Shown: positions 16,329 to 27,038, counted from the stretch's first letter. The stretch: DNA of 64,000 nt from Nostoc sp. T09 (GCF_002154695.1 NZ_MTAV01000032.1:50488-114487), one strand, 5' to 3'. Program-made: numbers and translations. Notes: a model not told the origin generated them from the sequence alone.

Positions 16329-18968
16329 TCACAGACGAAAAGATACTAAGCGATCGCGCCCCTGCTTTTTGGCTGTATAAAGTGCTTTATCCGCTGCATT
16401 AATTAGGTCTAGTGGAGAAAATTGTGGATTTGGCACAATACTAACAATGCCTAGACTGACAGTCACACAGTTACAAACACAAGACTGAGCATGAGGAATC
16501 GCCAAGTTATGTAATGCTTGGCGAATAACTTGAGCGATATGGATTGCTCCTTGCACCTCTGTAATAGGCAGAATTACAGCAAATTCTTCCCCACCGTAAC
16601 GAGCAACTAAATCGGCTGGACGCTGGACAACAGTTTTAAGCACATTTGCTACTTGCCGCAAACAATCATCCCCTGCTAAATGACCGTAGGTATCGTTGTA
16701 GGTTTTAAAAAAATCGACATCAAACAAAATCAAAGACAAGGGCAATTGCTCTCGTTGATGTTGCTTCCACTGAGCTTCGAGATACTCATCAAATCGACGA
16801 CGATTAGCTATTTGAGTTAAGCCATCTAGAGTAGCTAATCTTTGTAGTTCTTCATTAGCAACTTGTGTCTGTTGGTAGAGTACTGATTGATGAATAGCGA
16901 TCGCCACCTGATTTGCCAACTGCTGCAACAAATTAATTTCAAACGTTTGCCAGTGACGAGGTGTAGCACATTGGTGAGCAATGAGTAAACCCCATAAATA
17001 ACCCCTATTCAAAATTGGTACTACTATAGCAGCCTTGATCTGATAGTGTTGTAAAAATTCAACATCATCAGTTGAAAAATCAGACTCCTGAATATCATGC
17101 AGCACTATAGGTAAGCCTTGGACATAATGGCTGAAATATCTTTTGAGCAAAAATGGGTGCATTGTCTGCTCTAAAATCTCGGGGTATTGATCGCCTACTG
17201 ATTGGGCTACAAAATTGCCACTGCCGTCAGATTGTAACTGGTAAATAGCTACGGAGTCTGAAAGCAAGCACTGCCGAATACTGTTTACCGTCGTATTCAG
17301 AACTTCGTCTAAATTCAGTGATTGGTGGATCTGTTGAGTTAGTTCAGTAGTTAGGCGTTCGCGCTGTGCCTGTTGTTGCAGTAGAGCTTCGGCAGTTTTG
17401 CGAGTACTAATATCTTCCACTGAACCAAGTATCTGCATTGGAGCACCGTTAGCATCTCTGGCAAATATAACTTCTCGTGTATTTAGCCAACGCCACTCGC
17501 CATTTTTGTGCCGGAATTGGTATTCAGTGGAAAGAACTTCATTGTCGCCAAGCCTGGTGAAGCGGCTTGGTACGTCATAGCATAGGTATTGGTCGTTTGG
17601 ATGAAAGCAATTTATCAACCACTGCGGATCGGCCCCACAAATTTCTTCCATAGAGTAGCCTAAAACTGTTTCACTTCGCTGATTAAGATAGATGCTTGTT
17701 CCTTTTAAAAGGTCAAATAGATACAAAATATGCGGTACGGTATTAGCAACCTGTTGCAAGAATTCTTGGCTTGAGCGCAATGCTTCTTCAACTTCCTTGC
17801 GCTCGGTAATATCTCGTCCAACCGATTGAATTTCTAGAATTTTACGGCGATCGTCAAATATTCCTCGGTTAATCCACTGTGTCCAACGCACTTGTCCGCA
17901 AGCTATAACCCGATTTTCACTAGTAACAACGGGATTTTCTGAGTTGATAGAATTTATGAGGCTAACTACACGCTTGCGGTCTTCCTCAAACACAACAGGT
18001 TCGTAGTTCTGGGCAATAATTTCTTCACGCTTCAGTCCAAAAAATCGACAGAAAGCTTCATTGACAAAAGTAATACTCCCATCTGGCAAGGTTCGAGTAA
18101 TCAATTCCGTTTGATCTTCAACAATGGCACGATAACGCGCTTCGCTTTCTTGCAATGCTGCTTCTGCTTGTTTTCGTGCAGTAATATCAATAAAAGAAGC
18201 TAAAACTGCATAGGGAAGAGGCTCACCAGATTGAAACAAAGGTTGGCAGTTAATTGAAATCCAGCTTAAACTACCATCGGGCTTATAGACTCCCATAACC
18301 ACGTCAAAGCAAGGTTTGCCAGTTAACAGCGTCACAATTGCTGGGTGTTCCTCGCCTGGGAAGGGCGAACCGTCTTCACGAATTGCTTGCCAATCGGGGT
18401 CAAGAGAAGTTCGTCCCATCATTTGTTCTGGCGATAAACCCAAAATTTTTTCAGCGCTTAGGTTAAAGGCGTAAATAGCACCATTTCGATCTTGTAAAAC
18501 AATGCCTTCTGCCATCGCCGTTACCACTGAGCGATAGCGTTCTTCACTATGCCTTAGTGCTTCTTCTAACTCCTTATAATTGCTGATATCAAATAATAAA
18601 CCTTCAAGTGCCTGCGTTTGTCCATCAACGCAGATAACGAGATTAGCTTGGTCTCGTACCCAAATTGTTCTGCCATTATGGGTAATCATCCGATACTCGA
18701 CGCTCAAAGGTTCTCCAGTGGAGATTGTTGCTTTTACAGCTTGCCAAACACGCTCACGATCGTTTGGATGAATATAATCCGACCAACTATTAAAAGCACT
18801 AGGCTGCCAATCTTCAAGGGCAATGCCCAGTAATTGTTGTATCTGCGGACTGATATAAGCTGCTTCAGCAGTACCACTACTATTAATCGGCAAGATATAA
18901 ATAATACCTGGGATTTGTTCTATTATGTTGCGATACTTTTGCTCTACTTGATAAAATCTTTGTTCCAC
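16329..18968 (-). CDS. Multi-PAS, GAF diguanylate cyclase
   Basis: 879 residues from a GTG at 18968. In order: four PAS units (about 10-135, 140-265, 270-395, 400-525; the first and last are PAS_3-like with PAC tails), a GAF domain (about 540-700), and a GGDEF domain (about 715-875). The active site reads ARYGGEEFAVILP, so GGEEF is intact, and RPAD five residues upstream is a proper RxxD inhibitory site. It should make cyclic di-GMP from two GTP and be subject to product inhibition. There is no membrane segment or EAL domain, so it is a soluble sensor-cyclase. The start is uncertain because no good ribosome site is visible. A long gene-poor region lies upstream. Confidence 0.9.
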   Translation of the reverse strand: MEQRFYQVEQKYRNIIEQIPGIIYILPINSSGTAEAAYISPQIQQLLGIALEDWQPSAFNSWSDYIHPNDRERVWQAVKATISTGEPLSVEYRMITHNGRTIWVRDQANLVICVDGQTQALEGLLFDISNYKELEEALRHSEERYRSVVTAMAEGIVLQDRNGAIYAFNLSAEKILGLSPEQMMGRTSLDPDWQAIREDGSPFPGEEHPAIVTLLTGKPCFDVVMGVYKPDGSLSWISINCQPLFQSGEPLPYAVLASFIDITARKQAEAALQESEARYRAIVEDQTELITRTLPDGSITFVNEAFCRFFGLKREEIIAQNYEPVVFEEDRKRVVSLINSINSENPVVTSENRVIACGQVRWTQWINRGIFDDRRKILEIQSVGRDITERKEVEEALRSSQEFLQQVANTVPHILYLFDLLKGTSIYLNQRSETVLGYSMEEICGADPQWLINCFHPNDQYLCYDVPSRFTRLGDNEVLSTEYQFRHKNGEWRWLNTREVIFARDANGAPMQILGSVEDISTRKTAEALLQQQAQRERLTTELTQQIHQSLNLDEVLNTTVNSIRQCLLSDSVAIYQLQSDGSGNFVAQSVGDQYPEILEQTMHPFLLKRYFSHYVQGLPIVLHDIQESDFSTDDVEFLQHYQIKAAIVVPILNRGYLWGLLIAHQCATPRHWQTFEINLLQQLANQVAIAIHQSVLYQQTQVANEELQRLATLDGLTQIANRRRFDEYLEAQWKQHQREQLPLSLILFDVDFFKTYNDTYGHLAGDDCLRQVANVLKTVVQRPADLVARYGGEEFAVILPITEVQGAIHIAQVIRQALHNLAIPHAQSCVCNCVTVSLGIVSIVPNPQFSPLDLINAADKALYTAKKQGRDRLVSFRL

Positions 18969-20483
18969 TTGCTTGCAACCAATAATATTTTAAAAATTTT
19001 TAATAAAGTTTGCCAATTGTTATTGCAAATTTCGGAAAAGAGACATGCTCATTAATAATGAACTACCACCATATAGCTGCTGACTAGTGTTGGCTCATAT
19101 AGGATGCATACTTGATTTCTGAAATATACGTAGGATGAGCACTGCCCACCAGATTAGGGTTTTGGTGGGCGATGCCCACCCTACATATACGCTGAGTTAT
19201 CAACACATAATTACTCACTAGTGTTGGCTCATACCTCTTTCATTTTCAGCGAAACTTGTTTTTTCATAATATAATATTAAGCTGAATTTGTAAAAATAAT
19301 ATTTAAAGGTAATTAATACAAACTGGAGTTTAGACTAAATATTATCTAAGGGAAGAATGTTATTTACTTAAGATTTTTATACAGCAATCTGGAGTTTAAT
19401 AGCGTGTTGTGATTTAGTCATGTGATGTTATAACTTTGGTCAGCGTTTGAGTACTCTTGGACTAATGCGATCGCGAGGCTTCCTTTTCTTACTGCGTCCC
19501 CAAACGTCAGCTTCCTATTAAAGCGCTAAGATACTTTTGATAAATATTTAAAGAATCTCTGCTTACAGCAGATAAAAAGGCGTTTGCGGGCTATCTATAA
19601 GTAACATCAAACATCTCAAACGCAGTGGAAAGATTTTCTGTAATAGCTCTTAAGTAACCTGCTGCATCAAGTATAAAAATTTAATTACTAAGTAAATTCT
19701 AGTAAGACAATTGACCGCTTTCTACTCTCTGCCTAAAATTCAGTAAATTTTCCGAAGTCATTTATAGGTATTGTTTGTAAAAATAAAAGTCTTTTATAAA
19801 AACTGTATTTTTTATTTAATCACGTAAAATTTATATTACTTAATTGACACATTTAATTAAATCATTAATATTAGAAATACTATCAGGTCTTTATGAAATG
19901 CATAAACTACTTATTAAATAGTTAATTAAGCCATTAAATATTTTTTAGCTTCAGCTATTTTGCCCCTATTAAATTTAGCTATAAATATGTACTGTATAAG
20001 TTACAGCAGAATTCAGAAGTAAAACAGTCTTTATGCTTAGGTTTGAGGCTGAGGATCTGTACTTCACTAACTTGAAATTTGCTGTAATTATTCAGATTTT
20101 TTTTGGTATTTGAGTATTAACCACTAAATAAATTAGGAATTTCGCACTGTACAAATAGCTGATGGTATGAATTGACTAGACTGTAACTGTAGCAGGTTTT
20201 TATAAGTAAAACTTGAAACAATCCTCATAATTTCCTCAGTTTTTATAGATATTCTGAACATCAAAGTTCTAATCAAGGCAAACTCATGCATTCGGCAACG
20301 TTTACAGCCAAAGCTTAGTTAATACAAATAAACAACTTTTAGAGAATGCAAAAGTTATATAAATAATTGCGAAAATTGCATTTTTATCCTGGACAAATGT
20401 TTTGCCTACTAAAGAATTGAGTTTATAAGTCAGTTCGTATTTGACAACAAGTTTGTGAAGCAATTTAATACTTGAGCCTAAAA
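18969..20483. other. Gene-poor region of 1.5 kb
   Basis: AT-rich sequence between divergent signalling genes. Short plus-strand frames (18834-19055) and minus-strand frames (20302-20508) show no protein character. It holds the palindrome and direct repeats at 19083-19233. No RNA gene was recognised. Confidence 0.4.
19083..19233. repeat. Hairpin repeat flanked by 17-base direct repeats
   Basis: ACTAGTGTTGGCTCATA occurs at 19083-19099 and 19217-19233. Between them, 19130-19184 is an imperfect palindrome with 21-base arms (17 of 21 matching) beginning GTAGGATG and ending CACCCTAC. It is a member of the same dispersed palindrome family as at 5023 and 63080. Confidence 0.65.
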
Positions 20484-22691
20484 ATGAAACAGCGTATCTC
20501 CGTCCCAATTAAGGCTTTCCCATTACAGATAGTTCTCATTGTTCCGTTTGTTTTGCAAATATTTGGCGCAGTGGGTTTAGTTGGCTACCTATCATTCAAA
20601 AATGGGCAAAAAGCCGTAAATCAACTAGCAGATCAGTTGATGGATAAAACTAGCAGTACAGTGGAGCAACACTTGAACTCCTATCTGTCAATTCCCCACA
20701 AAGTGAACCAGATTAATGCGGATGCGATTGGACTGGGATTATTAGATGTAGGCGATCGCAAAACCGTCGGCAAATATTTTTGGAAACAAATGCAAGCCTA
20801 TGATTTGAGCTATATCGGTTTTGGACTGGCGACGGGTGCGGGAGTAGGAGCCGGACGGTACGACGGTAAAACCTTAGTGATTGATGATTGGCCAAATGCT
20901 AATCTGCCGAAAAATGTTCTTAGCTACGCCACCGATACTGAAGGCAATCGCACCCGTGTCATTGATACTCTTGATTGGGACAATTTCAAAGAACCTTGGT
21001 ACATCGAACCCGTGAAAGCAGGTAGACCCATCTGGTCAAGGATTTACAGCCTCAATTATCCTAATCATCCATATATCGCTGCTTCGGCGGGTCGTCCCAT
21101 TTATGATGCGCAGAATCGATTGCTGGGGATGGTCGCAGCAGATATTCACCTGTTGAAACTCAGTGAGTTTTTAAGGCGTTTGGACATTAGCCGCACTGGA
21201 CAAGTTTTTATTATGGAGCGCAGTGGTATGCTGATTGCCAACTCTAGCACTCAGCAACCTTTTAAACTAGTCAAAGACGAAATTCAGCGGTTGAAAGCTA
21301 GAGAAAGTCCAGATCCGGTAGTTCAAAGCATTGCTCAACAGCTAGAGCAAAAATTCAATGGGTTTAAGTCGATTACCGAACCCAAAAAGCTGCAACTGAA
21401 ATCGCAAGGAGAGCCAAATTTTGTGTATGTCTCTCCTTGGCGTGACCAATATGGACTGGATTGGCTAGTAGTGGTGAGTGTGCCAGAACGCACTTTTATG
21501 GCACAAATCAATGCCAACACTAGCACTACAATTGTGCTCTGTTTAGGGGCATTAACTGTAGCAACTTTGATGGGGTATTTCACCTCCCGTTGGATTACAC
21601 ACCCGATTGTGCGATTAAACCGAGCTAGTCAGGCAATGGCATCTGGTAATTTAGACCAAGTAGTAGATGTCAGCAATATTCAGGAACTCGACACACTTGC
21701 TCACTCTTTTAATTACATGGCAGGGCAATTGCGTGAATCCTTTACTGCTCTAGAAAATAGTAAGGAGGAGCTAGAACACCGAGTGGAAGCACGTACAGCC
21801 GAACTCAAAAGCACATTAAGTGAGTTGCAGCGCACCCAAGCACAAGTACTTCAGAGTGAAAAAATGTCTAGTCTCGGTCAACTAGTAGCAGGAGTAGCAC
21901 ATGAAATCAACAACCCAGTCAACTTTATTCATGGCAATATTACCCACCTGAACCAATACACTCAAGATTTGCTACAGATGATTTACCTCTACCAGCAACG
22001 CCATTCTAGTTATGACCCAGAAATTCAAGCATTAGCAGATGAAATTGATCTAGAATTCCTCATTGAGGATTTACAGAAGATGCTGTCTTCAATGAAAATG
22101 GGGACTGAGCGGATTCGTAACATTGTGCTATCACTGCGAAACTTTTCGCGTATGGATGAAGCAGAATTTAAAGCAGTTGATATTCATGAAGGAATTGAAA
22201 GTACGCTATTGATTTTGCAATACCGTCTCAAAGACAAACCAGATCGTCCAGCAATTGAAATAATTCGAGATTATGGCAAATTGCCTCAAGTAGAATGCTA
22301 CCCTGGACAACTCAATCAAGTCTTGATGAATATTCTGGCGAATGCAATTGATGCCTTAGACGAAGTAAATGCAGGACGCACCTGTGAAGAAAACAAAGAA
22401 AATCCCAGCCAAATTACTATCTGTACCTCAGTTAGTAATTCACAGTGGGTAGAAATTGCGATCGCTGATAATGGATTGGGAATGCCAGAACAGGTTAAAA
22501 GTCGAATATTCGATCCCTTCTTCACTACCAAACCTGTGGGTAAAGGAACAGGGATGGGCATGGCAATCAGCTATCAAATCATCACTGAAAAACATCGTGG
22601 CAAATTAGAGTGTTTTTCTGCCCTTGGTAAAGGGACCGAATTTATAATTCAAGTACCTATCAAACAACAATCATGTATTTTAACGGTTTAA
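20484..22691 (+). CDS. Cache-HAMP sensor histidine kinase
   Basis: 735 residues from ATG 20484; a TTG four codons upstream is less likely. A first membrane span lies at about 12-34. A large periplasmic double-Cache sensor covers about 40-330 (FWKQMQAYDLSYIGFG, GRPIYDAQNRLLGMVAADI). A second span (about 340-362) precedes HAMP and a coiled coil. The His box is VAGVAHEINNPVNF (His near 478), the NtrB-like HPK4 type common in cyanobacteria. The ATPase boxes are NILANAIDAL, DNGLGMPEQ and GKGTGMGMAIS. Cache domains usually bind small organic ligands such as amino acids. No response regulator is adjacent, so the partner is elsewhere. Confidence 0.92.
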   Translation: MKQRISVPIKAFPLQIVLIVPFVLQIFGAVGLVGYLSFKNGQKAVNQLADQLMDKTSSTVEQHLNSYLSIPHKVNQINADAIGLGLLDVGDRKTVGKYFWKQMQAYDLSYIGFGLATGAGVGAGRYDGKTLVIDDWPNANLPKNVLSYATDTEGNRTRVIDTLDWDNFKEPWYIEPVKAGRPIWSRIYSLNYPNHPYIAASAGRPIYDAQNRLLGMVAADIHLLKLSEFLRRLDISRTGQVFIMERSGMLIANSSTQQPFKLVKDEIQRLKARESPDPVVQSIAQQLEQKFNGFKSITEPKKLQLKSQGEPNFVYVSPWRDQYGLDWLVVVSVPERTFMAQINANTSTTIVLCLGALTVATLMGYFTSRWITHPIVRLNRASQAMASGNLDQVVDVSNIQELDTLAHSFNYMAGQLRESFTALENSKEELEHRVEARTAELKSTLSELQRTQAQVLQSEKMSSLGQLVAGVAHEINNPVNFIHGNITHLNQYTQDLLQMIYLYQQRHSSYDPEIQALADEIDLEFLIEDLQKMLSSMKMGTERIRNIVLSLRNFSRMDEAEFKAVDIHEGIESTLLILQYRLKDKPDRPAIEIIRDYGKLPQVECYPGQLNQVLMNILANAIDALDEVNAGRTCEENKENPSQITICTSVSNSQWVEIAIADNGLGMPEQVKSRIFDPFFTTKPVGKGTGMGMAISYQIITEKHRGKLECFSALGKGTEFIIQVPIKQQSCILTV

Positions 22692-22800
22692 TAGTTAGTT
22701 AATAAAAATTAAAATATAATCGACATGACTACGTTAATAAAATAAGAGGTAGTTAACCATTAGCCCCACCTTTAGAAAAATAAAATAACTAGTTTATAAC

Positions 22801-22897
22801 CCAATACAGTTCAGATAAGCCTGTTTTTTCTGCCCTTGTTCCCCGTTCCCTGTTCCCTTGTCTCCACAGAGGAATTTTCTTAACTGAACCGTATTGG
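22801..22897. mobile_element. MITE-like element of 97 bp with 8-bp target duplication
   Basis: Terminal inverted repeats of 19 bases, CCAATACAGTTCAGATAAG at the left and its complement with two mismatches at the right. TTTATAAC occurs directly outside both ends (22793-22800, 22898-22905). The middle contains GTTCCC heptamers, as in the element at 16096. No coding capacity. Confidence 0.75.
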
Positions 22898-22905
22898 TTT
22901 ATAAC

Positions 22906-23237
22906 CAATATTCCGCTGTTGCGATCGCAACAATAGCTTCAATCTGCAAATTCAGACAAAACGTTCCCGCGTCATTATTTGTTGCCTTCTCTGGAAGAAT
23001 TAAAAAAGTACGCTTTATTTATCAAACTATAGTAGTATATACCTATAGTACTGTACAAATACAGGAAATCTAGTTTTGTCCAATACAAATTTAAAATTAT
23101 AATTCCCTAACTAAAGAAATTCTTACCCATTTTCCTCTTCTAAAATTTGGGTAAGCCACAGGCGGCGTTATAGATTAAATAATGTATCTGCAATACCGGA
23201 CTTGTACTAGCTCGGTCTCAAAAGCAAAGGTTTGGAG
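22906..23237. other. Intergenic region upstream of the site-2 protease
   Basis: No gene or RNA recognised; one HIP1 site at 22921. The promoter of the protease gene should lie here. Confidence 0.4.
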
Positions 23238-24737
23238 ATGTTTACTCTATCGGAAACTTCTATCGTTACGGCAATTGTGCTGGTAGCTTTTGGCATTTTG
23301 GGTTGGGGCTTTTATCGCGCCAGACCTTTTGGTAAACTGGGAATCTTAGCCTGGTTACAGTCGGTGGTGTTGATGGCTCCTTGGCTGTTGTTCTTTGGTT
23401 TGTTTGCAGCCGGAATTTACATCAACATAGTGGGTATATTGTTCTTGGTAGTAGCTTCCGCTGGGTTGTATATCTTCTTAGGGAAGCAGTTGCGCTCAGC
23501 TGGACAAGATGCACTACTTAAGCAAAGAGCAACCCAAAGACTGGCTGCTGAGGCTTCCCCTGAACCAAATACCACACCAGATTCCAACCCTTCCACAGGA
23601 GTTGCGGAACTGAAACTTCAGGTAATGCCAATTCCAGAGGATGATTTGAGTACAATTAAAAGCATTTTTGGAATTGACACATTTTTTGCCACAGAAACAA
23701 TCGCCTACCAGGAAGGAGCAATTTTTAAAGGTAACCTGCGGGGAGAACCGCAAGAGATTCACACTCGTTTGAGTGCGAGTTTGCAAGAGCGTCTGGGCGA
23801 TCGCTATCGCTTATTTTTAGTAGAGAATACAGACGGCAGACCTGTGGTGATTGTCCTACCCAGTCGCAATGACCCGCGTCCGATGTCGTTACCCCAAAAA
23901 GCTTTTGCGGGTATCTTGTTGATCGCGACTATGGCTACAAGTTTGGAAGCTGCGGGGCTACTGCTGAATTTTGATTTATTTGGGCAACCACAACGGTTAG
24001 CAGAAACTTTGCCCATAGGGATTGGGATATTAACGATTTTGGTGGCTCACGAAATCGGTCATTGGGTACTTGCTAAACGGCATCAAGTTCGTCTTAGCTG
24101 GCCCTTCTTTTTACCTGCGGTGCAAATTGGCTCTTTTGGTGCAATTACTCGTTTTGAATCGCTATTGCCCAACCGCACGGTATTATTTGATGTTGCATTG
24201 GCAGGGCCGGCGGTTGGCGGTATAGTGTCTTTGTTAATGCTGATTTCTGGCTTGTTGCTTTCTCACCAAGGCAGTTTATTTCAGGTGCCAAATCAGTTTT
24301 TCCAAGGATCGATTTTGGTGGGTAGCTTGGCACGAGTTGTTCTTGGTTCGGCTTTACAGTCACCTTTGGTAAATGTCCATCCTTTAGTAGTGATTGGTTG
24401 GCTGGGGCTAGTAATCACCGCTTTGAATTTGATGCCGGCAGGACAATTAGATGGCGGCCGCATTGTCCAAGCGATTTATGGACGTAAAACCGCAGGAAGA
24501 GCGACCTTAGCAACTTTAATTTTGCTGGGTATAGTATCCCTTGCTAATCCTTTGGCTATGTACTGGGCAATTGTAATTCTGTTTTTACAACGGGATTTAG
24601 AACGCCCCAGCTTGAATGAAATTAGTGAACCAGATGATGCAAGAGCTGCTTTGGGTCTTTTGGCACTATTTTTAATGATTAGTACACTCCTACCGCTAAC
24701 TCCTGGCTTGGCTGGGCGTTTGGGAATCGGAGGGTAA
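23238..24737 (+). CDS. Site-2 protease family metalloprotease (EGY1-like)
   Basis: 499 residues from ATG 23238, with AAGG seven bases upstream; a TTG two codons earlier is possible. N-terminal membrane spans (about 5-25, 37-80) are followed by a soluble region containing FKGNLRGEPQEIHTRL, a hallmark of the chloroplast/cyanobacterial EGY class. Then come further spans carrying HEIGHW (His271, Glu272, His275), the zinc site, and NLMPAGQLDGGR (Asp405), the third metal ligand. It should cut membrane-spanning substrates within the bilayer. In plants EGY1 is needed for chloroplast development; the cyanobacterial substrates are not known to me. All catalytic residues are present. Confidence 0.9.
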   Translation: MFTLSETSIVTAIVLVAFGILGWGFYRARPFGKLGILAWLQSVVLMAPWLLFFGLFAAGIYINIVGILFLVVASAGLYIFLGKQLRSAGQDALLKQRATQRLAAEASPEPNTTPDSNPSTGVAELKLQVMPIPEDDLSTIKSIFGIDTFFATETIAYQEGAIFKGNLRGEPQEIHTRLSASLQERLGDRYRLFLVENTDGRPVVIVLPSRNDPRPMSLPQKAFAGILLIATMATSLEAAGLLLNFDLFGQPQRLAETLPIGIGILTILVAHEIGHWVLAKRHQVRLSWPFFLPAVQIGSFGAITRFESLLPNRTVLFDVALAGPAVGGIVSLLMLISGLLLSHQGSLFQVPNQFFQGSILVGSLARVVLGSALQSPLVNVHPLVVIGWLGLVITALNLMPAGQLDGGRIVQAIYGRKTAGRATLATLILLGIVSLANPLAMYWAIVILFLQRDLERPSLNEISEPDDARAALGLLALFLMISTLLPLTPGLAGRLGIGG

Positions 24738-24832
24738 GAGGGGGACAAGGGAGTGTGGGGAGTGTGGGCAGAAATCGGACAAGGGAAGGAGGAATAATTG
24801 TTAACTTGCTTCCTTATCTCCCCCGGCTTCCC

Positions 24833-26086
24833 TTAGGGTTTCCAGCCTGTTAGTAGATTTGGGTATGCGGTGCGTGTGGGGAAAATTTGCTGGAAGTTGG
24901 TTTGACGATCTAAGGGCTTTTCTTGGCTAAGGTTCCACAGGGTTTCATAGAAAAAGAAAGCTACCCCAGCAAAATTGCGATCGCGTACTTTTTGCACTTG
25001 TGTTTGAATTTGTTGCATGGGTACAGTTCTGTCTTTGAGTCCAGACAAAATCCCAATACTTACAGGAATATGACTTTTTGCTGCTTTTACTTCTGGATAT
25101 TCTAATTCACTGATAAAAACATTTAGGTCATTGCGATAGATCTGTAAAACTAAGTCTTCTACAATTCCCATCCGTTCCCATTTCTCCCAGTCTGCCAAAA
25201 AGAATTCATAAGAAAAACGTTGGGGATTTGGTGCAACAGATACAATACAGTCTTTTTTATTAGCTTTGATAGCTGTAAATACCCGCTTCATGAAGTCGGT
25301 AATTTTATTCGCTCTCCAGCGCACCCACTCTGGATCTTTAAAGTTAGAAGAAGGCGCACGACCACCGTGTTCTTTTTTATAGAGCGCTACTGTGTAAGGA
25401 TCGTAGCCTAATTCTGAGGGTAAACCAAAATGGTCATCAAATTGAATCCCGTCGATATTATAGTTTTTAACGATTTCAACTATTAAATCTTGGATAAATT
25501 TCTGTACATCTGGGCGAAAGGGACTTAGCCAAACTCGATCGTGTGTACCTTCTTTGACAATTCGCGTCCCGTTACTGCGATTAGTTAGCCATTGGGGATG
25601 ACGTTTAGCTAATTGAGAATCAGCCGGAGCCATAAAGCCAAATTCAAACCAGGGAATAACAGTTAAGCCTTTTTTATGTCCCTCTTCGACAACTTCTTTG
25701 AGCATATCTCGCCCTTGAAGTCCGGGTGTAGGGTCGAGCGATCGCCCAATTGCGTTGGCTGCCACTTTGCTAGGATACAAGGTATAGCCCCAATTCCACA
25801 CTGTCGGGTATACAGTATTAAAGTTAAGTTCACTCAGACGTTGTAAAGATTTTTTTAGGCGATTTTTTTCAAATAGCACATCACTATCAATATTTGTTAA
25901 CCAGACACCTCTTAATTCCGATCCTGGCGATCGCATAGGAGGATTTTGCGCATTTAAGGGTAACGAGAGCATAACAATAGCTACCATGCTCAAGGTCACC
26001 ATCATGGCAAAGAATGCCCGTTTTCTACTTTGGTAAACATTCCATCTCAAAAAAGTCACAAACCTCTTCACCAGTTTTTTCATCAT
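24833..26086 (-). CDS. GHL10 glycosidase-like protein (DUF187), membrane-anchored or secreted
   Basis: 417 residues. A basic start and hydrophobic segment (about 22-45, AFFAMMVTLSMVAIVMLSL) act as a signal or anchor. The rest is the GHL10 TIM-barrel domain (PF02638). It starts SELRGVWLTNIDSDVLF and contains LNFNTVYPTVWNWGYTLYPS, PWFEFGFM, VWLSPFRPDVQKFI, YNIDGIQFDDHFGLP and VSVAPNPQ. The Asp pair in IQFDDH is the family's likely active-site acid. Related domains act on cell-wall glycans. A second member, attached to SLH domains, is at 58847. It converges on the protease gene. Confidence 0.88.
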   Translation of the reverse strand: MMKKLVKRFVTFLRWNVYQSRKRAFFAMMVTLSMVAIVMLSLPLNAQNPPMRSPGSELRGVWLTNIDSDVLFEKNRLKKSLQRLSELNFNTVYPTVWNWGYTLYPSKVAANAIGRSLDPTPGLQGRDMLKEVVEEGHKKGLTVIPWFEFGFMAPADSQLAKRHPQWLTNRSNGTRIVKEGTHDRVWLSPFRPDVQKFIQDLIVEIVKNYNIDGIQFDDHFGLPSELGYDPYTVALYKKEHGGRAPSSNFKDPEWVRWRANKITDFMKRVFTAIKANKKDCIVSVAPNPQRFSYEFFLADWEKWERMGIVEDLVLQIYRNDLNVFISELEYPEVKAAKSHIPVSIGILSGLKDRTVPMQQIQTQVQKVRDRNFAGVAFFFYETLWNLSQEKPLDRQTNFQQIFPTRTAYPNLLTGWKP

Positions 26087-26537
26087 TTGCTACAGGCGTC
26101 GTAAAACATGAACCATGACTTAAATAGCCAGACAGAAGTTGCATTATTGCCTGCTGGTTAAACATTTATACCAAAAGTTGCTATTAGTTTATGCAGATGA
26201 TGTAAATTTATAAATATGACCTTTAAATCTTCCCAAACTTCCCATAACTGCCAATCAGCAGCTACTCTGCCAAACCCCAATTATCAGGTATACGCAACTC
26301 AAGAAATTTAAAAAATTTGCTCTTTTGTTATTTGTATTACAACCCTACTATCTGTTTTCCCGTAAATACGGGGTCACACACTACATCCTCAATTATTAAA
26401 TAATGCGTAGGATTACTGTAGGTCATCAAATAAATTGTTATCAAATTTTACCGAAAAATACTTTGGATAACGAGTTGATGAGCGAATTAAACTGAAAAGG
26501 CTAAGGTACTTTTAAAGACCAAAGGCAGGATTCTATA
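26087..26537. other. Intergenic region
   Basis: Divergent promoter region between the GHL10 gene and a truncated module gene; AT-rich, no gene or RNA recognised. Confidence 0.4.
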
Positions 26538-27038
26538 ATGATCAGCAGCTTTAACAATTCACAGGACGGTATGGGGACTACCGTCGCAGCCACTAAACGA
26601 CTCGCAAGAGCGATGATGGTTTCTGCTGGTGCATTTTCATTAATTTTGGCATCTTGTAACTCTGCTAATCGGCAACAGCAGGTACTAAATCTGTTAACAG
26701 AATTCTCATCAGCGCATATCCAAGAGATTGTGCTACCACCTGGGACTGAAACACTGTATACAACCATCTCAACTACAGTAGGCTTTGAGCAACCTGATGT
26801 TTTGATGGTCAGAGGTTTAGAATCTGTGATCGATATCAACGAACTCATCATTAGTACCAATCTGATGCGAGATGAGTTCCGGAAACAGTTTCATTGCCCC
26901 TTGGTGTTATGGGTAAATGATGAAATTCTCCGTAAACTAATTTGGCTAGCACCTGATTTAAAAGACTGGGCAGCTAGTACGATTAGATTTGATATGCCGA
27001 ACAATCAGTCAGTTGAACAACAGGCTCTCAGTGCTTGA
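26538..27038 (+). pseudogene. Stand-alone N-terminal module of large TPR/ATPase-type proteins, probably truncated
   Basis: 166 residues with a good ribosome site (AGG upstream). The sequence ATKRLARAMMVSAGAFSLIL, then VLPPGTETLYTTI, then FRKQFHCPLVLWVNDEILRK, LIWLAPDLKDWAASTIRFDM, resembles the N-terminal module that precedes long repeat-containing proteins in filamentous cyanobacteria. In those, the equivalent of TIRFDM is followed by hundreds more residues. Here the frame ends 14 codons later. Either it is a free-standing domain or the rest has been deleted. A further 63-codon frame (26989-27180) overlaps and shows no clear continuation. Confidence 0.55.
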
